From: Treponemataceae bacterium
GTDB taxonomy: Bacteria > Spirochaetota > Spirochaetia > Treponematales > Treponemataceae
NCBI GenBank assembly: GCA_024402455.1
Contig: JAKSTS010000009.1
Location: 1 to 30,638 of the forward strand
Direction: 5' to 3'
Length of the DNA stretch: 30,638 nucleotides
Shown here: one piece after another, positions 7,418 through 15,213 of the stretch
Numbering within the stretch: position 1 is the first letter of the stretch
Layout of the letters: each line of letters starts with the position of its first letter
Notes under the pieces: model-generated
The model's database searches: none
What the model was told of the DNA's origin: nothing
What the model saw: the letters and a program-made list of their open reading frames with translations, nothing else
Position numbers and translations under genes: made by a program

Positions 7418-7498
7418 ATTTATCTCCTAACCATGCAGAGAATTTTTTGAATTTTCGTTTATTAAATCAGAAAATCAAGCAATGCTGAATTTTTATTT

Positions 7499-7528
7499 AT
7501 TATAGATTTTTTCTTGAATTTAAATCAA
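7499..7528 (-). promoter_or_regulatory. Probable dapB promoter
   Basis: Reading on the minus strand, TTGATT (7523-7528) is followed after 18 nt by a perfect TATAAT (7499-7504). It predicts a leader of about 75 nt, too short for a lysine riboswitch. Confidence 0.6.
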
Positions 7529-7552
7529 CATATTCTGTCTTAAGTATAAAAG

Positions 7553-7581
7553 TTGTTGTTTTTCATATAAGGGTTTATAAT
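7553..7581 (+). promoter_or_regulatory. Promoter of the HD-GYP gene, abutting its start codon
   Basis: TTGTTG (7553-7558), a 17-nt spacer and TATAAT (7576-7581). Only nine bases separate the -10 box from the ATG at 7591, so the transcript should start at or within a few bases of the start codon. No Shine-Dalgarno site is placed usefully. Confidence 0.65.
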
Positions 7582-7590
7582 ATATTTTCT

Positions 7591-8832
7591 ATGAGCAAAC
7601 AATTTAGCTTTTATGACAAATTCAAGACACGTTCATATTACAAGGAAAACCTTGAAGAAAAGAACAGGCAGCTTGCTGTAATTTTGTTTTTTCTTTCACT
7701 CTTAGGAATCGGTTTCGCAGCAGGAAGCTATTTTAAATTATTTTCTATCTCTTATACACACTGCATTGCAATTTTTTTATTGGGTTTATTCCTTACGATT
7801 GTTCAGCGTTTGCTTAATAAAAACAAAAACTTTCAAGAAATTGCAAAATATACAGGTTTAATTCTGCTTGCATTTTTTGTTTCTATCATTTCAGTTATTC
7901 CAGGTGTCGGCTTAAGCGTTTATACAGCATTCATTCTAGGACCTTTTTTCTGTTCTCTGTATTTTTCGCTGCAGCTTTCCATTATTACTTCAATAGTTTC
8001 ATATATTCTTATGATTGCATCTTTGTATATAAACTCTCACAGCAACATACTTTTTAATGTTACACCCAAAATTCCTACAGAACTTTTTGTTTCCGAATTT
8101 TTAGGTTATTCATGTGCATATGTTTTTGTTTTTGCACTTGCACTTTCAGTTTCAAATGCATTCAAAAAAGCACTTACGCTCGAATTTGAAAAGCAGAATA
8201 AAATTGAAGAACTGAAATATGATCTGATAGAAACTTTTGCACATATTATCGAATGGTCAGATAAATACACAGGGCTTCATATTCAGCGCACAAGCAAATA
8301 TGTTGAGCTTATTGCAAAAAAGCTTGCAGAAAACGGCTATTACAAAAATGAATTAACGCCAGAATATATAAAGCTTATGGTTTCTGCAGCGCCATTGCAT
8401 GATGTTGGAAAAATCAATGTTCCAAACAACATCCTTTGCAAAAATGGAAAATTTACACCTGATGAATTTGAAATCATGCAGACACATTCGCGGACAGGCT
8501 ACAATATCATCATCAACGAACTTAGCCGTTTCGAAGATGAAAATTACGTAAAACTTGCAAGTCAAATGGCGCTTTATCACCACGAACGCTGGGACGGAAG
8601 CGGATATCCAAACAAAATAAAAGAAAAAGAAATTCCTCTCTGCGGCAGAATTATGGCAGCCGCAGACGTTCTTGATGCATTGCTAAGCAAGCGCCAATAC
8701 AAAGATAAATTTTCAATTGAAAAAACCTTTCGAATTTTTGACGAACAGCGCAACAGGCAGTTTGAATCCTGCATAGTTGATGCAGTGTTTGCCTTAAAAG
8801 ACGAAATAGCAGAAATTGATGCTTCTAATTAA
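7591..8832 (+). CDS. Membrane-bound HD-GYP phosphodiesterase
   Basis: This 413-residue protein has an N-terminal membrane module of about six segments (residues 28-190). An HD-GYP domain begins near 205 (LIETFAHIIEWSDKYTGLH), with the HD pair in PLHDVGKINVP (268-278) and the GYP loop in HHERWDGSGYP (330-340), then PLCGRIMAAADVLDALLSKR. HD-GYP proteins of this type hydrolyse cyclic di-GMP at a bi- or tri-iron site in the cytoplasm; all core metal residues appear present. The membrane part resembles MASE-type sensor modules but I cannot assign it, so the input signal is unknown. It stands alone, divergent from dapB. Candidate leaderless gene. Confidence 0.88.
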   Translation: MSKQFSFYDKFKTRSYYKENLEEKNRQLAVILFFLSLLGIGFAAGSYFKLFSISYTHCIAIFLLGLFLTIVQRLLNKNKNFQEIAKYTGLILLAFFVSIISVIPGVGLSVYTAFILGPFFCSLYFSLQLSIITSIVSYILMIASLYINSHSNILFNVTPKIPTELFVSEFLGYSCAYVFVFALALSVSNAFKKALTLEFEKQNKIEELKYDLIETFAHIIEWSDKYTGLHIQRTSKYVELIAKKLAENGYYKNELTPEYIKLMVSAAPLHDVGKINVPNNILCKNGKFTPDEFEIMQTHSRTGYNIIINELSRFEDENYVKLASQMALYHHERWDGSGYPNKIKEKEIPLCGRIMAAADVLDALLSKRQYKDKFSIEKTFRIFDEQRNRQFESCIVDAVFALKDEIAEIDASN

Positions 8833-8924
8833 GCTTTAAGCTGAATTTTTTCAAGAAAACCACAGTGCAAAAAACAGGCGCCAAGCTTGCTGCGCTATGC
8901 AGTCATAATTTTCCGCAAAATAAC

Positions 8925-9164
8925 TTACTGCTTAAGCAGATTTTCAGCTTCTTCTTTTGAAATTTCTGCTGAAATCTGGCAAATCGGGCACATTTTATAG
9001 CGCTTTACAGAAAATGGAAAAACCGGAATGAAATATAATGTGAACCATGCTGCATGTTTTATTATTTTCAAATGAATCTGATTGTGGCAGTTTGAACATG
9101 TACCGGAAATGTTTGTCATTCCCAGTTCTGTAATGATTGTTTTCTCTCCGAACAAAATAAACAT
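8925..9164 (-). CDS. Small zinc-ribbon protein
   Basis: This 79-residue protein has two Cys pairs, CSNC (23-26) and CPIC (59-62), separated by a hydrophobic stretch AAWFTLYFIPVFPFS that could be a short membrane or hairpin segment. It starts MFILFGEKT and fits the small zinc-ribbon proteins whose N-terminus begins with a phenylalanine/glycine-rich motif; function unknown. An AAAGGG site lies a few bases before the ATG. It is divergent from ychF, with 162 bases between the starts, and convergent with the HD-GYP gene. Confidence 0.7.
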   Translation of the reverse strand: MFILFGEKTIITELGMTNISGTCSNCHNQIHLKIIKHAAWFTLYFIPVFPFSVKRYKMCPICQISAEISKEEAENLLKQ

Positions 9165-9267
9165 ATAAGACCCTTTTATTTTGAAACATTTATGATTAAT
9201 GCTTTTATATTAAAATTTCTATTTGAAAAATTCAATATAAAACAGCCGCAGCAGCATTTATCATAAA

Positions 9268-9296
9268 TTGCAATTTTTGCATAAGTTCTGTATACT
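9268..9296 (+). promoter_or_regulatory. ychF promoter
   Basis: TTGCAA (9268-9273), a 17-nt spacer and TATACT (9291-9296). It predicts a short leader of roughly 24 nt containing the CGAGG ribosome site before the ATG at 9327. Confidence 0.65.
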
Positions 9297-9326
9297 TTTA
9301 GCACTTCACTTATCGAGGAAAATATA

Positions 9327-10436
9327 ATGGCTATAAATTGTGGAATCGTAGGCTTGCCAAACGTCGGCAAGTCAACTATTTTTTCGGCTTTAACTTCTGC
9401 ACCGGCAGAAGCTGCAAACTACCCGTTCTGCACAATAAATCCAAACATCGGCATTGTTGATCTTCCAGATTCTCGTCTTGATTTTCTTGCAGAAAAATTT
9501 CAGACAAAGCGCAAGGTTCCGGCAACTGTTGAATTTGTTGATATTGCAGGTCTTGTAAAAGGCGCATCAAAAGGCGAAGGTCTTGGAAACCAGTTTTTGG
9601 CAAACATTCGTGAAGTTGGCGTCATTGCTCATGTTGTCCGCTGCTTTGAAAATGCTGACATTGTTCACGTAAACAATAAAATTGACCCAGCAGACGACAT
9701 TGAAACAATCAACATGGAACTTGCTTTTGCCGACCTGGACACAGTTAATAAACGCATTGAAAAAGCACAGCGTGCAAGCCGTGTTATGGGAAAAGATGAA
9801 CAGAAAAAAGCTGCAATAGTTCTTGGCGCTTTAGACAAAATCAAGCCGCTGCTCGAAAACGGCAAAGCAGCACGCATCGCAGAATTGACAGATGACGAAA
9901 AAGAAGCTTTGTATGACTGTCATCTTATTACAATGAAACCTATGATGTACGTCTGCAACGTTGACGAAGATGGCATAAAAAACGGAAATGCTTACATTGA
10001 AACCGTAAAGAAAATTGCAGCAGAAGAAAATTCTGATGTTGTAGTAATTTGCGGCAAATTCGAAGCTGAACTTGCAGAAATGGGCAGTCCTGAAGAACGG
10101 CTTGAATTCTTAGGTGAATTGGGCTTAAAAGAAAGCGGTCTTGCTGTTCTGGCTCGTGCAGCTTATCATCTTATGGGTCTCCGCACATTCTTGACAGCCG
10201 GTCCAGACGAATGCCGTGCATGGACAATCCACAACGGCGACACAGCACCAAAAGCTGCAGGTGTCATTCACACCGATTTTGAAAAAGGCTTTATCAAAGC
10301 AGAAACTTATTCATTTGATGACCTTGTAAAATACGGAACAGAAGCTGAAATAAAAGCAGCCGGAAAATACCGTATTGAAGGCAAAGAATACATCGTACAG
10401 GATGGCGATGTTATTTTCTTTAAATTCAACGTCTAA
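9327..10436 (+). CDS. ychF: YchF/OLA1-type translation-associated ATPase
   Basis: This 369-residue protein matches YchF length. It has the P-loop [12 protein letters not shown] (6-17), the G3 motif in [20 protein letters not shown] and, at the G4 position, NVDE in place of NKxD. That substitution gives YchF/OLA1 a preference for ATP over GTP. The TGS domain closes the protein ([17 protein letters not shown] … [14 protein letters not shown]). YchF binds ribosomes and takes part in translation and stress responses. Single-gene unit with its own promoter and a strong terminator. Confidence 0.97.
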   Translation: MAINCGIVGLPNVGKSTIFSALTSAPAEAANYPFCTINPNIGIVDLPDSRLDFLAEKFQTKRKVPATVEFVDIAGLVKGASKGEGLGNQFLANIREVGVIAHVVRCFENADIVHVNNKIDPADDIETINMELAFADLDTVNKRIEKAQRASRVMGKDEQKKAAIVLGALDKIKPLLENGKAARIAELTDDEKEALYDCHLITMKPMMYVCNVDEDGIKNGNAYIETVKKIAAEENSDVVVICGKFEAELAEMGSPEERLEFLGELGLKESGLAVLARAAYHLMGLRTFLTAGPDECRAWTIHNGDTAPKAAGVIHTDFEKGFIKAETYSFDDLVKYGTEAEIKAAGKYRIEGKEYIVQDGDVIFFKFNV

Positions 10437-10458
10437 TCTGTTTTGCGTTTTTTAATTT

Positions 10459-10524
10459 TTCATAAAAAAGCAAAAAGGCTTCAGTGTTTTCAGTTTGAAT
10501 AACTCTGAAGCCTTTTTTATGAAA
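10459..10524. terminator. Bidirectional terminator between ychF and the lipoprotein gene
   Basis: AAAAAGGCTTCAG (10472-10484) pairs with CTGAAGCCTTTTT (10505-10517), with T runs at the outer ends on both strands. Outside it, TTCATAAAAAA and TTTTTTATGAA extend the symmetry. Confidence 0.85.
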
Positions 10525-10642
10525 CCATTTTAATTTTATGCACATGTTCTGCCAAAACAATAAAAACAGTCAGCAGAAACATACAAGCATTTCTTCAAAT
10601 TTCAATTTTCAGAAATGACATCATGCAAAAAATTCAGAAAAT

Positions 10643-11464
10643 TTATTTCTTTGTAAGACGTTCTACACGACCATTAAATCTGGTCAATGTCATGTCGCCT
10701 TTTAACTTCTGCAGGTCAAGCATAGTAAGCTTATTGCCGTTAACTTTTACATTTGATGTTACGGTTTTGCCGTCTGCAAATGTAATGGTCATCAACGAAC
10801 CTGAAACAGCATAAGACATAACAGACTGCGGATCGTCGCTGTAATAACATGTGCCGTTGTATTTAACAAGCGGATAGATTTTTCCATTATCTGCAAACCA
10901 CAGACCTTCGTCATCAAATGTACCACTTTTTGCACTTGTGCTAATCCACATGCCGATTACATTTGCATCAACAGTTTTTGCTTTTTCTTTTGCTTTTTTC
11001 AAAGCAGGAATAACATTTGATTTTTTCAGTGTAATGTTTTCTTCTGGATTTTTCGGATTTGTTATAGAAAGAACATCGCCGGAAATGCTTACATAGTTTG
11101 TTACAACCTGACCGTTTTCTGCTGTCAAAGAAAGTTTGTTGCCAGAAACAACATAAGTCATATTATCAGCAGGTTCGTTCGTGTAATAATATGTTTTGTC
11201 TTCTTTTGTCAAAACATGAAGTTTGCCATCGTTTGTAAACCAAAAACCTTTGTTCAGTTTTGAACCATCGCTGCGTGTCCAGTCAACCCATTTTCCAACA
11301 AGGTCAACAACTTCGGCACTTTCTGCAACTTCAGTTTTTGCAGGTGCTTCTGTTTTTGCAGAAGCTGGTGTTTCTGTTGAAGTTTTAGTTTTGCCTGTGC
11401 TGCAAGAAATGCAAAGGCAAAGTGCAATCGAAATAATCAGCAGCAAACTGATAATCTTTTTCAT
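10643..11464 (-). CDS. Lipoprotein with two internal beta-rich repeats
   Basis: The start is set at the ATG ending at 11464, because GGAGG lies 6 bases upstream and the protein then begins with a lipoprotein signal (MKKIISLLLI, lipobox CIS-C, Cys21); the longer reading from 11515 adds 17 unsupported residues. A Thr/Ala/Glu linker follows. Two repeats come next (about 53-135 and 170-265) of the pattern GxWxx…G.WF..+GK…L.K…YYY.+.P…M.Y.VSG..L.+T..+G..V. The unit is shared with the neighbouring lipoprotein. Binding or structural function at the cell envelope is likely, but no enzyme motif is visible. Confidence 0.8.
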   Translation of the reverse strand: MKKIISLLLIISIALCLCISCSTGKTKTSTETPASAKTEAPAKTEVAESAEVVDLVGKWVDWTRSDGSKLNKGFWFTNDGKLHVLTKEDKTYYYTNEPADNMTYVVSGNKLSLTAENGQVVTNYVSISGDVLSITNPKNPEENITLKKSNVIPALKKAKEKAKTVDANVIGMWISTSAKSGTFDDEGLWFADNGKIYPLVKYNGTCYYSDDPQSVMSYAVSGSLMTITFADGKTVTSNVKVNGNKLTMLDLQKLKGDMTLTRFNGRVERLTKK

Positions 11465-11543
11465 AAAATTCCTCCATTTTAATGTGCAGAAAACAATTAA
11501 ATCCTGCACTTTCATACAAATAGCAATTTCTTATAAAAAGAAA

Positions 11544-12023
11544 CTAATCACTAATTATTATCAGATTTTCATCTTTAAATTTTGTCATTGTCATAACAAT
11601 CGGTGGATTATCCGGAATTGTTAATGTCATCTTATCATTACTGATTTTTACGAGAGATTTTATTATCGTTCCATCTGGAAATTTCAAAGTTATGCCAGCA
11701 CCAGAAACTTTATATCTCAAAATACCCATAGGGTCATCTGTAGAATAATAGATTCCATTGATTTTTACAATTATATGAGCACGACCTTTCTTTTTGAACC
11801 AAAGACCAACTTCTTCGCATTTTCTGTTTCCAGAAATTGCATCCAAAAGTTCTTTGTCTTCTGTATACAAATTCATCCATGCACCAAGCACATTTACATT
11901 TTTTATTACAGGTTCTTCAGTTTTCTCGACTTTAGCCTGTTTTTCGCCTGAAGCAGTTGCACAGGAAGTAAAAAAACAGACCATAAAAACAAAAAATAAA
12001 ATGGATTCAAAAACTTTTCTCAT
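11544..12023 (-). CDS. Lipoprotein with one copy of the same repeat
   Basis: This 159-residue protein has a lipoprotein signal peptide ending in FFTSC (Cys21). The mature part has one copy of the repeat found twice in the next gene: VLGAWMNL, VGLWFKKKGRAHIIVK, YYSTDDPMGILRYKVSG, LKFPDGTII. An AAAGGA site lies a few bases before the ATG. The stop is 79 bases from the start of the two-repeat paralogue, so the two are probably co-transcribed. They are best explained by duplication of an ancestral single-repeat lipoprotein gene. Function unknown. Confidence 0.8.
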   Translation of the reverse strand: MRKVFESILFFVFMVCFFTSCATASGEKQAKVEKTEEPVIKNVNVLGAWMNLYTEDKELLDAISGNRKCEEVGLWFKKKGRAHIIVKINGIYYSTDDPMGILRYKVSGAGITLKFPDGTIIKSLVKISNDKMTLTIPDNPPIVMTMTKFKDENLIIISD

Positions 12024-12058
12024 GCTTTTCCTTTACGCATTCAAACAGCACACAAAGA

Positions 12059-12105
12059 AACTGCTGATAAGCTTGAAATCCTATAATTCAAACTTACCAG
12101 CAGTT
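12059..12105 (-). terminator. Long hairpin after the metallochaperone gene
   Basis: AACTGCTG (12059-12066 on plus) and CAGCAGTT (12098-12105) close an arm of about 19 positions with a few mismatches and G-U pairs and an 11-nt loop. A T-rich stretch follows on the minus strand. It could terminate the GTPase transcript; the T run is weak. Confidence 0.5.
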
Positions 12106-12142
12106 CTATAAATTATATGTTCAGTGCAAAGCTAAAAGCTGC

Positions 12143-13435
12143 TTATTTTAACTTTGGTTCAACAGTACATGCATCAAGATCTGCAATAATTTTGGCTTTG
12201 TCCATGTTGCGGCCGATAAACACAAGCTTAACCATGCGGTCGCCGACTTTTTCATCCCAGTTCTTTGCAAATTCAGGGTCACTTGCCAATGCTTTCTTAA
12301 TCTGTCCTTTAGAAGCTGTTGCCATCCAGTCACCAGAATAACCAGCCTGAATCTGGCGGCCAGCCTGTTCAAGAATAAAAGCTTCATCATTGTCATCTGC
12401 AAACCAGACAATGCCTTTTGCACGAATTACAGAAGCAGGCCAGTTCGATGCAAAGTTTTCAAGCTTCATGCGGTCAAACGGACGACGCACATAATAAACA
12501 AATGTGCTTATGCCAAATTCGTCGCCATGCTGATGACCTTCGCCGTGGTCATGGCAGCAGTGTCCATGTTCGTGGTCACAGTGCGAATGGTCTTTGCCGT
12601 CATCGTGGTCATGGTCATGATGATGTTCATGCTCTTCGTGATCGTGGTGATGATGTTCTTCATGTTCATCATGATCGTGATGTTCGTGTTCATGTGCATC
12701 ATGTTCTTCAAGTTCTTTAATCCAACCGGCTGTTGAATAAACTTTTTCAAAATCAAATGCATTTGTACCAAGCACTTCTTTAAGATCTACAACACCTTTT
12801 TGTGTTTCAATCATTTTTGCAGATGGCTGCAATGTGCGCACAACTTTTTTGACTTCTGCAAGCTGTTCCGGTGTAACAAGGTCTGTTTTGTTAATCAAAA
12901 TAGTGTTGCAGAATTCAATCTGCTGAATAAGCAATGCTTCGATGTCTGTTTCTTCAAGGTCTTTTTTCAAAAGACTGTTGCCGCCTGCAAATTCATCAAC
13001 GAGACGCAGTGCATCAACAACGGCAACGATGTTATCAAGCTTGCACACGGCAGGCATACGGCGGTCGCCTGTGTTTCCGCTTAATGCTTCAATAGACTGA
13101 GCAATCGGCATTGGTTCACAGATGCCGCTTGCTTCAATCAAAATGTAGTCAAATTTATCTGTTTCGCACAACTTGACAATTTGATTCATCAAATCTGTCT
13201 TTAAGTTGCAGCAAATACAACCATTTTGAAGTGGAACAACAGAATCTTTGTCCTCTTCAACAATGCTTGCCTCTTTGGCAATAAGGCTTGCGTCAATGTT
13301 AACTTCGCCAATGTCGTTGACGATAACCGCTACTTTGTAGCCCTTTTGATTGTTGAGAACATAATTCAAAAGAGTTGTTTTTCCTGCCCCCAAATAACCG
13401 GTAAGCAGGGTTATAGGAATAAGATTCTTTTTCAT
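12143..13435 (-). CDS. CobW/ZNG1-type metallochaperone GTPase with His-rich insert
   Basis: The start is set at the ATG ending at 13435, which gives the usual CobW N-terminus (KKNLIPITLLTGYLGAGKTT) and a protein of 430 residues; the reading from 13498 adds an unlikely extension over the promoter. Walker A GYLGAGKT lies at 13-20, the CxCC metal site NGCICC at 71-76, EASG at 101-104 and the G4 motif NKTD at 182-185. A C-terminal CobW domain starts near 308. Between them residues 245-303 contain about 27 His plus Asp/Glu and three Cys, probably a metal store or sensor. The family delivers zinc, cobalt or nickel to target proteins in a GTP-dependent way; the metal here is not known, and zinc is the best guess. 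Confidence 0.9.
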   Translation of the reverse strand: MKKNLIPITLLTGYLGAGKTTLLNYVLNNQKGYKVAVIVNDIGEVNIDASLIAKEASIVEEDKDSVVPLQNGCICCNLKTDLMNQIVKLCETDKFDYILIEASGICEPMPIAQSIEALSGNTGDRRMPAVCKLDNIVAVVDALRLVDEFAGGNSLLKKDLEETDIEALLIQQIEFCNTILINKTDLVTPEQLAEVKKVVRTLQPSAKMIETQKGVVDLKEVLGTNAFDFEKVYSTAGWIKELEEHDAHEHEHHDHDEHEEHHHHDHEEHEHHHDHDHDDGKDHSHCDHEHGHCCHDHGEGHQHGDEFGISTFVYYVRRPFDRMKLENFASNWPASVIRAKGIVWFADDNDEAFILEQAGRQIQAGYSGDWMATASKGQIKKALASDPEFAKNWDEKVGDRMVKLVFIGRNMDKAKIIADLDACTVEPKLK

Positions 13436-13441
13436 GCATAT

Positions 13442-13470
13442 ACTATAGTAAAAAATGAAAACAATCGCAA
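13442..13470 (-). promoter_or_regulatory. Promoter abutting the metallochaperone start codon
   Basis: On the minus strand, TTGCGA (13465-13470), a 17-nt spacer and TATAGT (13442-13447), then only six bases before the ATG. There is no Shine-Dalgarno site, so the mRNA would start at or next to the A of the ATG. Confidence 0.65.
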
Positions 13471-13517
13471 CACGAAAAACAAAACATGCAGCAATCAACA
13501 GGAACTTAATTCACAAT

Positions 13518-13534
13518 CTGCAATAATATTGCAG
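13518..13534. promoter_or_regulatory. Perfect 17-bp palindrome upstream of the metallochaperone promoter
   Basis: CTGCAATA-A-TATTGCAG is a perfect 8-1-8 inverted repeat, about 50 bp upstream of the -35 box. Its size and odd centre resemble Fur/Zur-type operators, but the sequence does not match a consensus I know. It has no T run and is unlikely to be a terminator. The remainder of 13499-13742 shows no gene. Confidence 0.4.
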
Positions 13535-13742
13535 TCAATCTGATCCTATATGGCCTGCTGTATTTTATCTGTACGCAAAATAATTAACAGCGTTTTTTTA
13601 ATGCTGATAATTCATGGCATTCAGTTGCAGAAAAATGCATACACAGCAAAACACATAGAAACAATAGCCCTTATAATATAGAAGAAAACAGACACATCAA
13701 AATGTGTTCGTTCAGACATGTCATTCTTGACAATTTCAAAAC

Positions 13743-14999
13743 TTAGAACCGGATGTTCATTACAGTAATGTCGTCTGCAAGAACAGCATTATAAGTCCAG
13801 TCGTCTACAGTTTTTTCTATAAACTTTTCTGAAATGCTTTTATCCTGAAAGAACAATTCCTTGAAAAACGATTTTGTATTTTCGTCGTCATAACGGATTC
13901 CTTCTTCATTCTGCATGTCTGTAAAACCGTCTGAATAAAGGTTTATCTGCATGCCGTTCATGACAGCCAGTTTATAATTCGTTTTTGACTGTGTTTTCAA
14001 ACTGTCTGTAATTACACCCATTCCAAACGGCGGAAGTGTCGGCGACAAAGTTGCAATTTTTACAGCTTTTCCACCGCCTTCACCTGGCAGGAATACAAAT
14101 GCATTTGTATGTCCGCAGTTAAAAACCTGAACAAAATTGTTTTTTGAATCAACATAACAGACTGTTCCTGTAATAAAATTTCCGACTGGAACAACTTTGC
14201 TTAAATACTGGTCTAATTTTGCAACAAGAGCAGATGCCAAAACATCGCCTTTATTAAGCTGCGAAAACATCGTAAAAAAAGAAGCAATCGTAACTGTAAG
14301 CAATGCCGCAGAAACATTTTTTCCAGAAACATCAAAACTGCCTGCTACAAATTTATCTTCGCAAATTGGCATGGCGACATAAAAATCTCCACCGACAGAA
14401 TTTGCCATCCGATTAAAGATACAGACATCAAATTTCTGGTTTTTGACATTTGTGTTTGCCTTCAGCATGTTCTGCTGGATTGATTCTGCTTTTGAAAGGT
14501 CATTTTCGCGAATCTGTGCGATTTTTTCATTTATGCTTTCTACAGAAACAATGCCATAATAACTTCTGTTATGCAAAAGAACAATAAAATATTTAATATT
14601 TTCCTGGAAAGCCTTTTTATTGACTTTTTCTTCTACTTTTTCAATAAACTCATTACAGTCAATGGTAAAATCTGTTCGTGTAACATATTCATCACAGTTT
14701 CTTGTAACAAGCCGTTTGAATGCAGAATTAGTAACTTCTTCTACTGTGCTTCTTTCTATAACACCAATAACATGGTCATTCTCTTCTACTGGAATAGCCT
14801 TCAAGTCTGCCTGCTTTTCAAACAATTCAAGTGCCGTATCTAACGGCGCATAACTGCCGATAGGTTCAATGCTTATAGCTATGGAACCTATCTGGCGCTC
14901 GTTAAAACTGTTTTCAAGTCCAGTTTTCTGCACCACAATTTCGCTTTTTTCTTCTATAGAAACATTAGCGAATAGCGATTCATCAATAATTTCATCCAT
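13743..14999 (-). CDS. CBS-domain PP2C-type (RsbU/SpoIIE) phosphatase
   Basis: The start is the ATG ending at 14999, with GGGGGAG at 7-nt spacing; the TTG six bases earlier would be too close to that site. The 418-residue protein has two CBS-like halves (about 38-95 and 102-160), a helical stalk (AESIQQNMLKAN, 171-182) and a SpoIIE-type PP2C domain: VGGDFYVA (202-209), SFDVSGKNVSAALL (221-234), FNCGHTNAFVF, LYSDGFTD (354-361) and the terminal ADDITVMNIRF. Such phosphatases act on STAS-type anti-anti-sigma factors in partner-switching. The usual last Asp of GGDxYD is Val208, while the metal-binding Asp residues D205, D223, D357 and D409/D410 remain. The signal sensed by the CBS part, often an adenine nucleotide, is unknown. 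Confidence 0.85.
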   Translation of the reverse strand: MDEIIDESLFANVSIEEKSEIVVQKTGLENSFNERQIGSIAISIEPIGSYAPLDTALELFEKQADLKAIPVEENDHVIGVIERSTVEEVTNSAFKRLVTRNCDEYVTRTDFTIDCNEFIEKVEEKVNKKAFQENIKYFIVLLHNRSYYGIVSVESINEKIAQIRENDLSKAESIQQNMLKANTNVKNQKFDVCIFNRMANSVGGDFYVAMPICEDKFVAGSFDVSGKNVSAALLTVTIASFFTMFSQLNKGDVLASALVAKLDQYLSKVVPVGNFITGTVCYVDSKNNFVQVFNCGHTNAFVFLPGEGGGKAVKIATLSPTLPPFGMGVITDSLKTQSKTNYKLAVMNGMQINLYSDGFTDMQNEEGIRYDDENTKSFFKELFFQDKSISEKFIEKTVDDWTYNAVLADDITVMNIRF

Positions 15000-15037
15000 T
15001 TTCAATCTCCCCCATTTAAGATATTTTCCCCCAGAGT

Positions 15038-15057
15038 TTGTATAACAAAATATACAA
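15038..15057. promoter_or_regulatory. Inverted repeat upstream of the PP2C gene
   Basis: TTGTATA (15038-15044) and TATACAA (15051-15057) are perfect inverted arms with a 6-nt spacer, about 40 bp before the phosphatase start. It may be an operator or lie in the promoter. The rest of 15000-15213 is AT-rich and shows no gene. Confidence 0.35.
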
Positions 15058-15213
15058 GAAATTCTAGAAAAAAAATCAATTTCCAGAACCCTTTATAAAT
15101 AATTTTAACACAAATCCATTTTGGTGCAATATCTATTTTTTGCAATGCAAAAAGACAGAAATCAAAACAGCATAAGATTTGAATCATTCATTTTTATTTT
15201 CAGCATAAATATT

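Noticed and set aside
7418..7498. Possible lysine riboswitch before dapB
   Set aside because: The predicted leader is about 75 nt and AT-rich, too short for the five-helix lysine riboswitch.
9327..10436. NVDE in place of NKxD in the ychF product as an anomaly
   Set aside because: A non-canonical G4 motif is the rule in YchF/OLA1 proteins and explains their ATP preference.
12508..12771. Overlapping ORFs in several frames (Met/Thr-rich and Val/Met-rich) over the metallochaperone gene
   Set aside because: They are shadows of the His-rich low-complexity codons (CAT/CAC/GAT/GAA) in other frames and lack start signals.
13436..13498. Longer N-terminus of the CobW-type GTPase
   Set aside because: The extra 21 residues are hydrophobic, lie over a consensus-like promoter, and have no counterpart in the family, which starts just before the P-loop strand.
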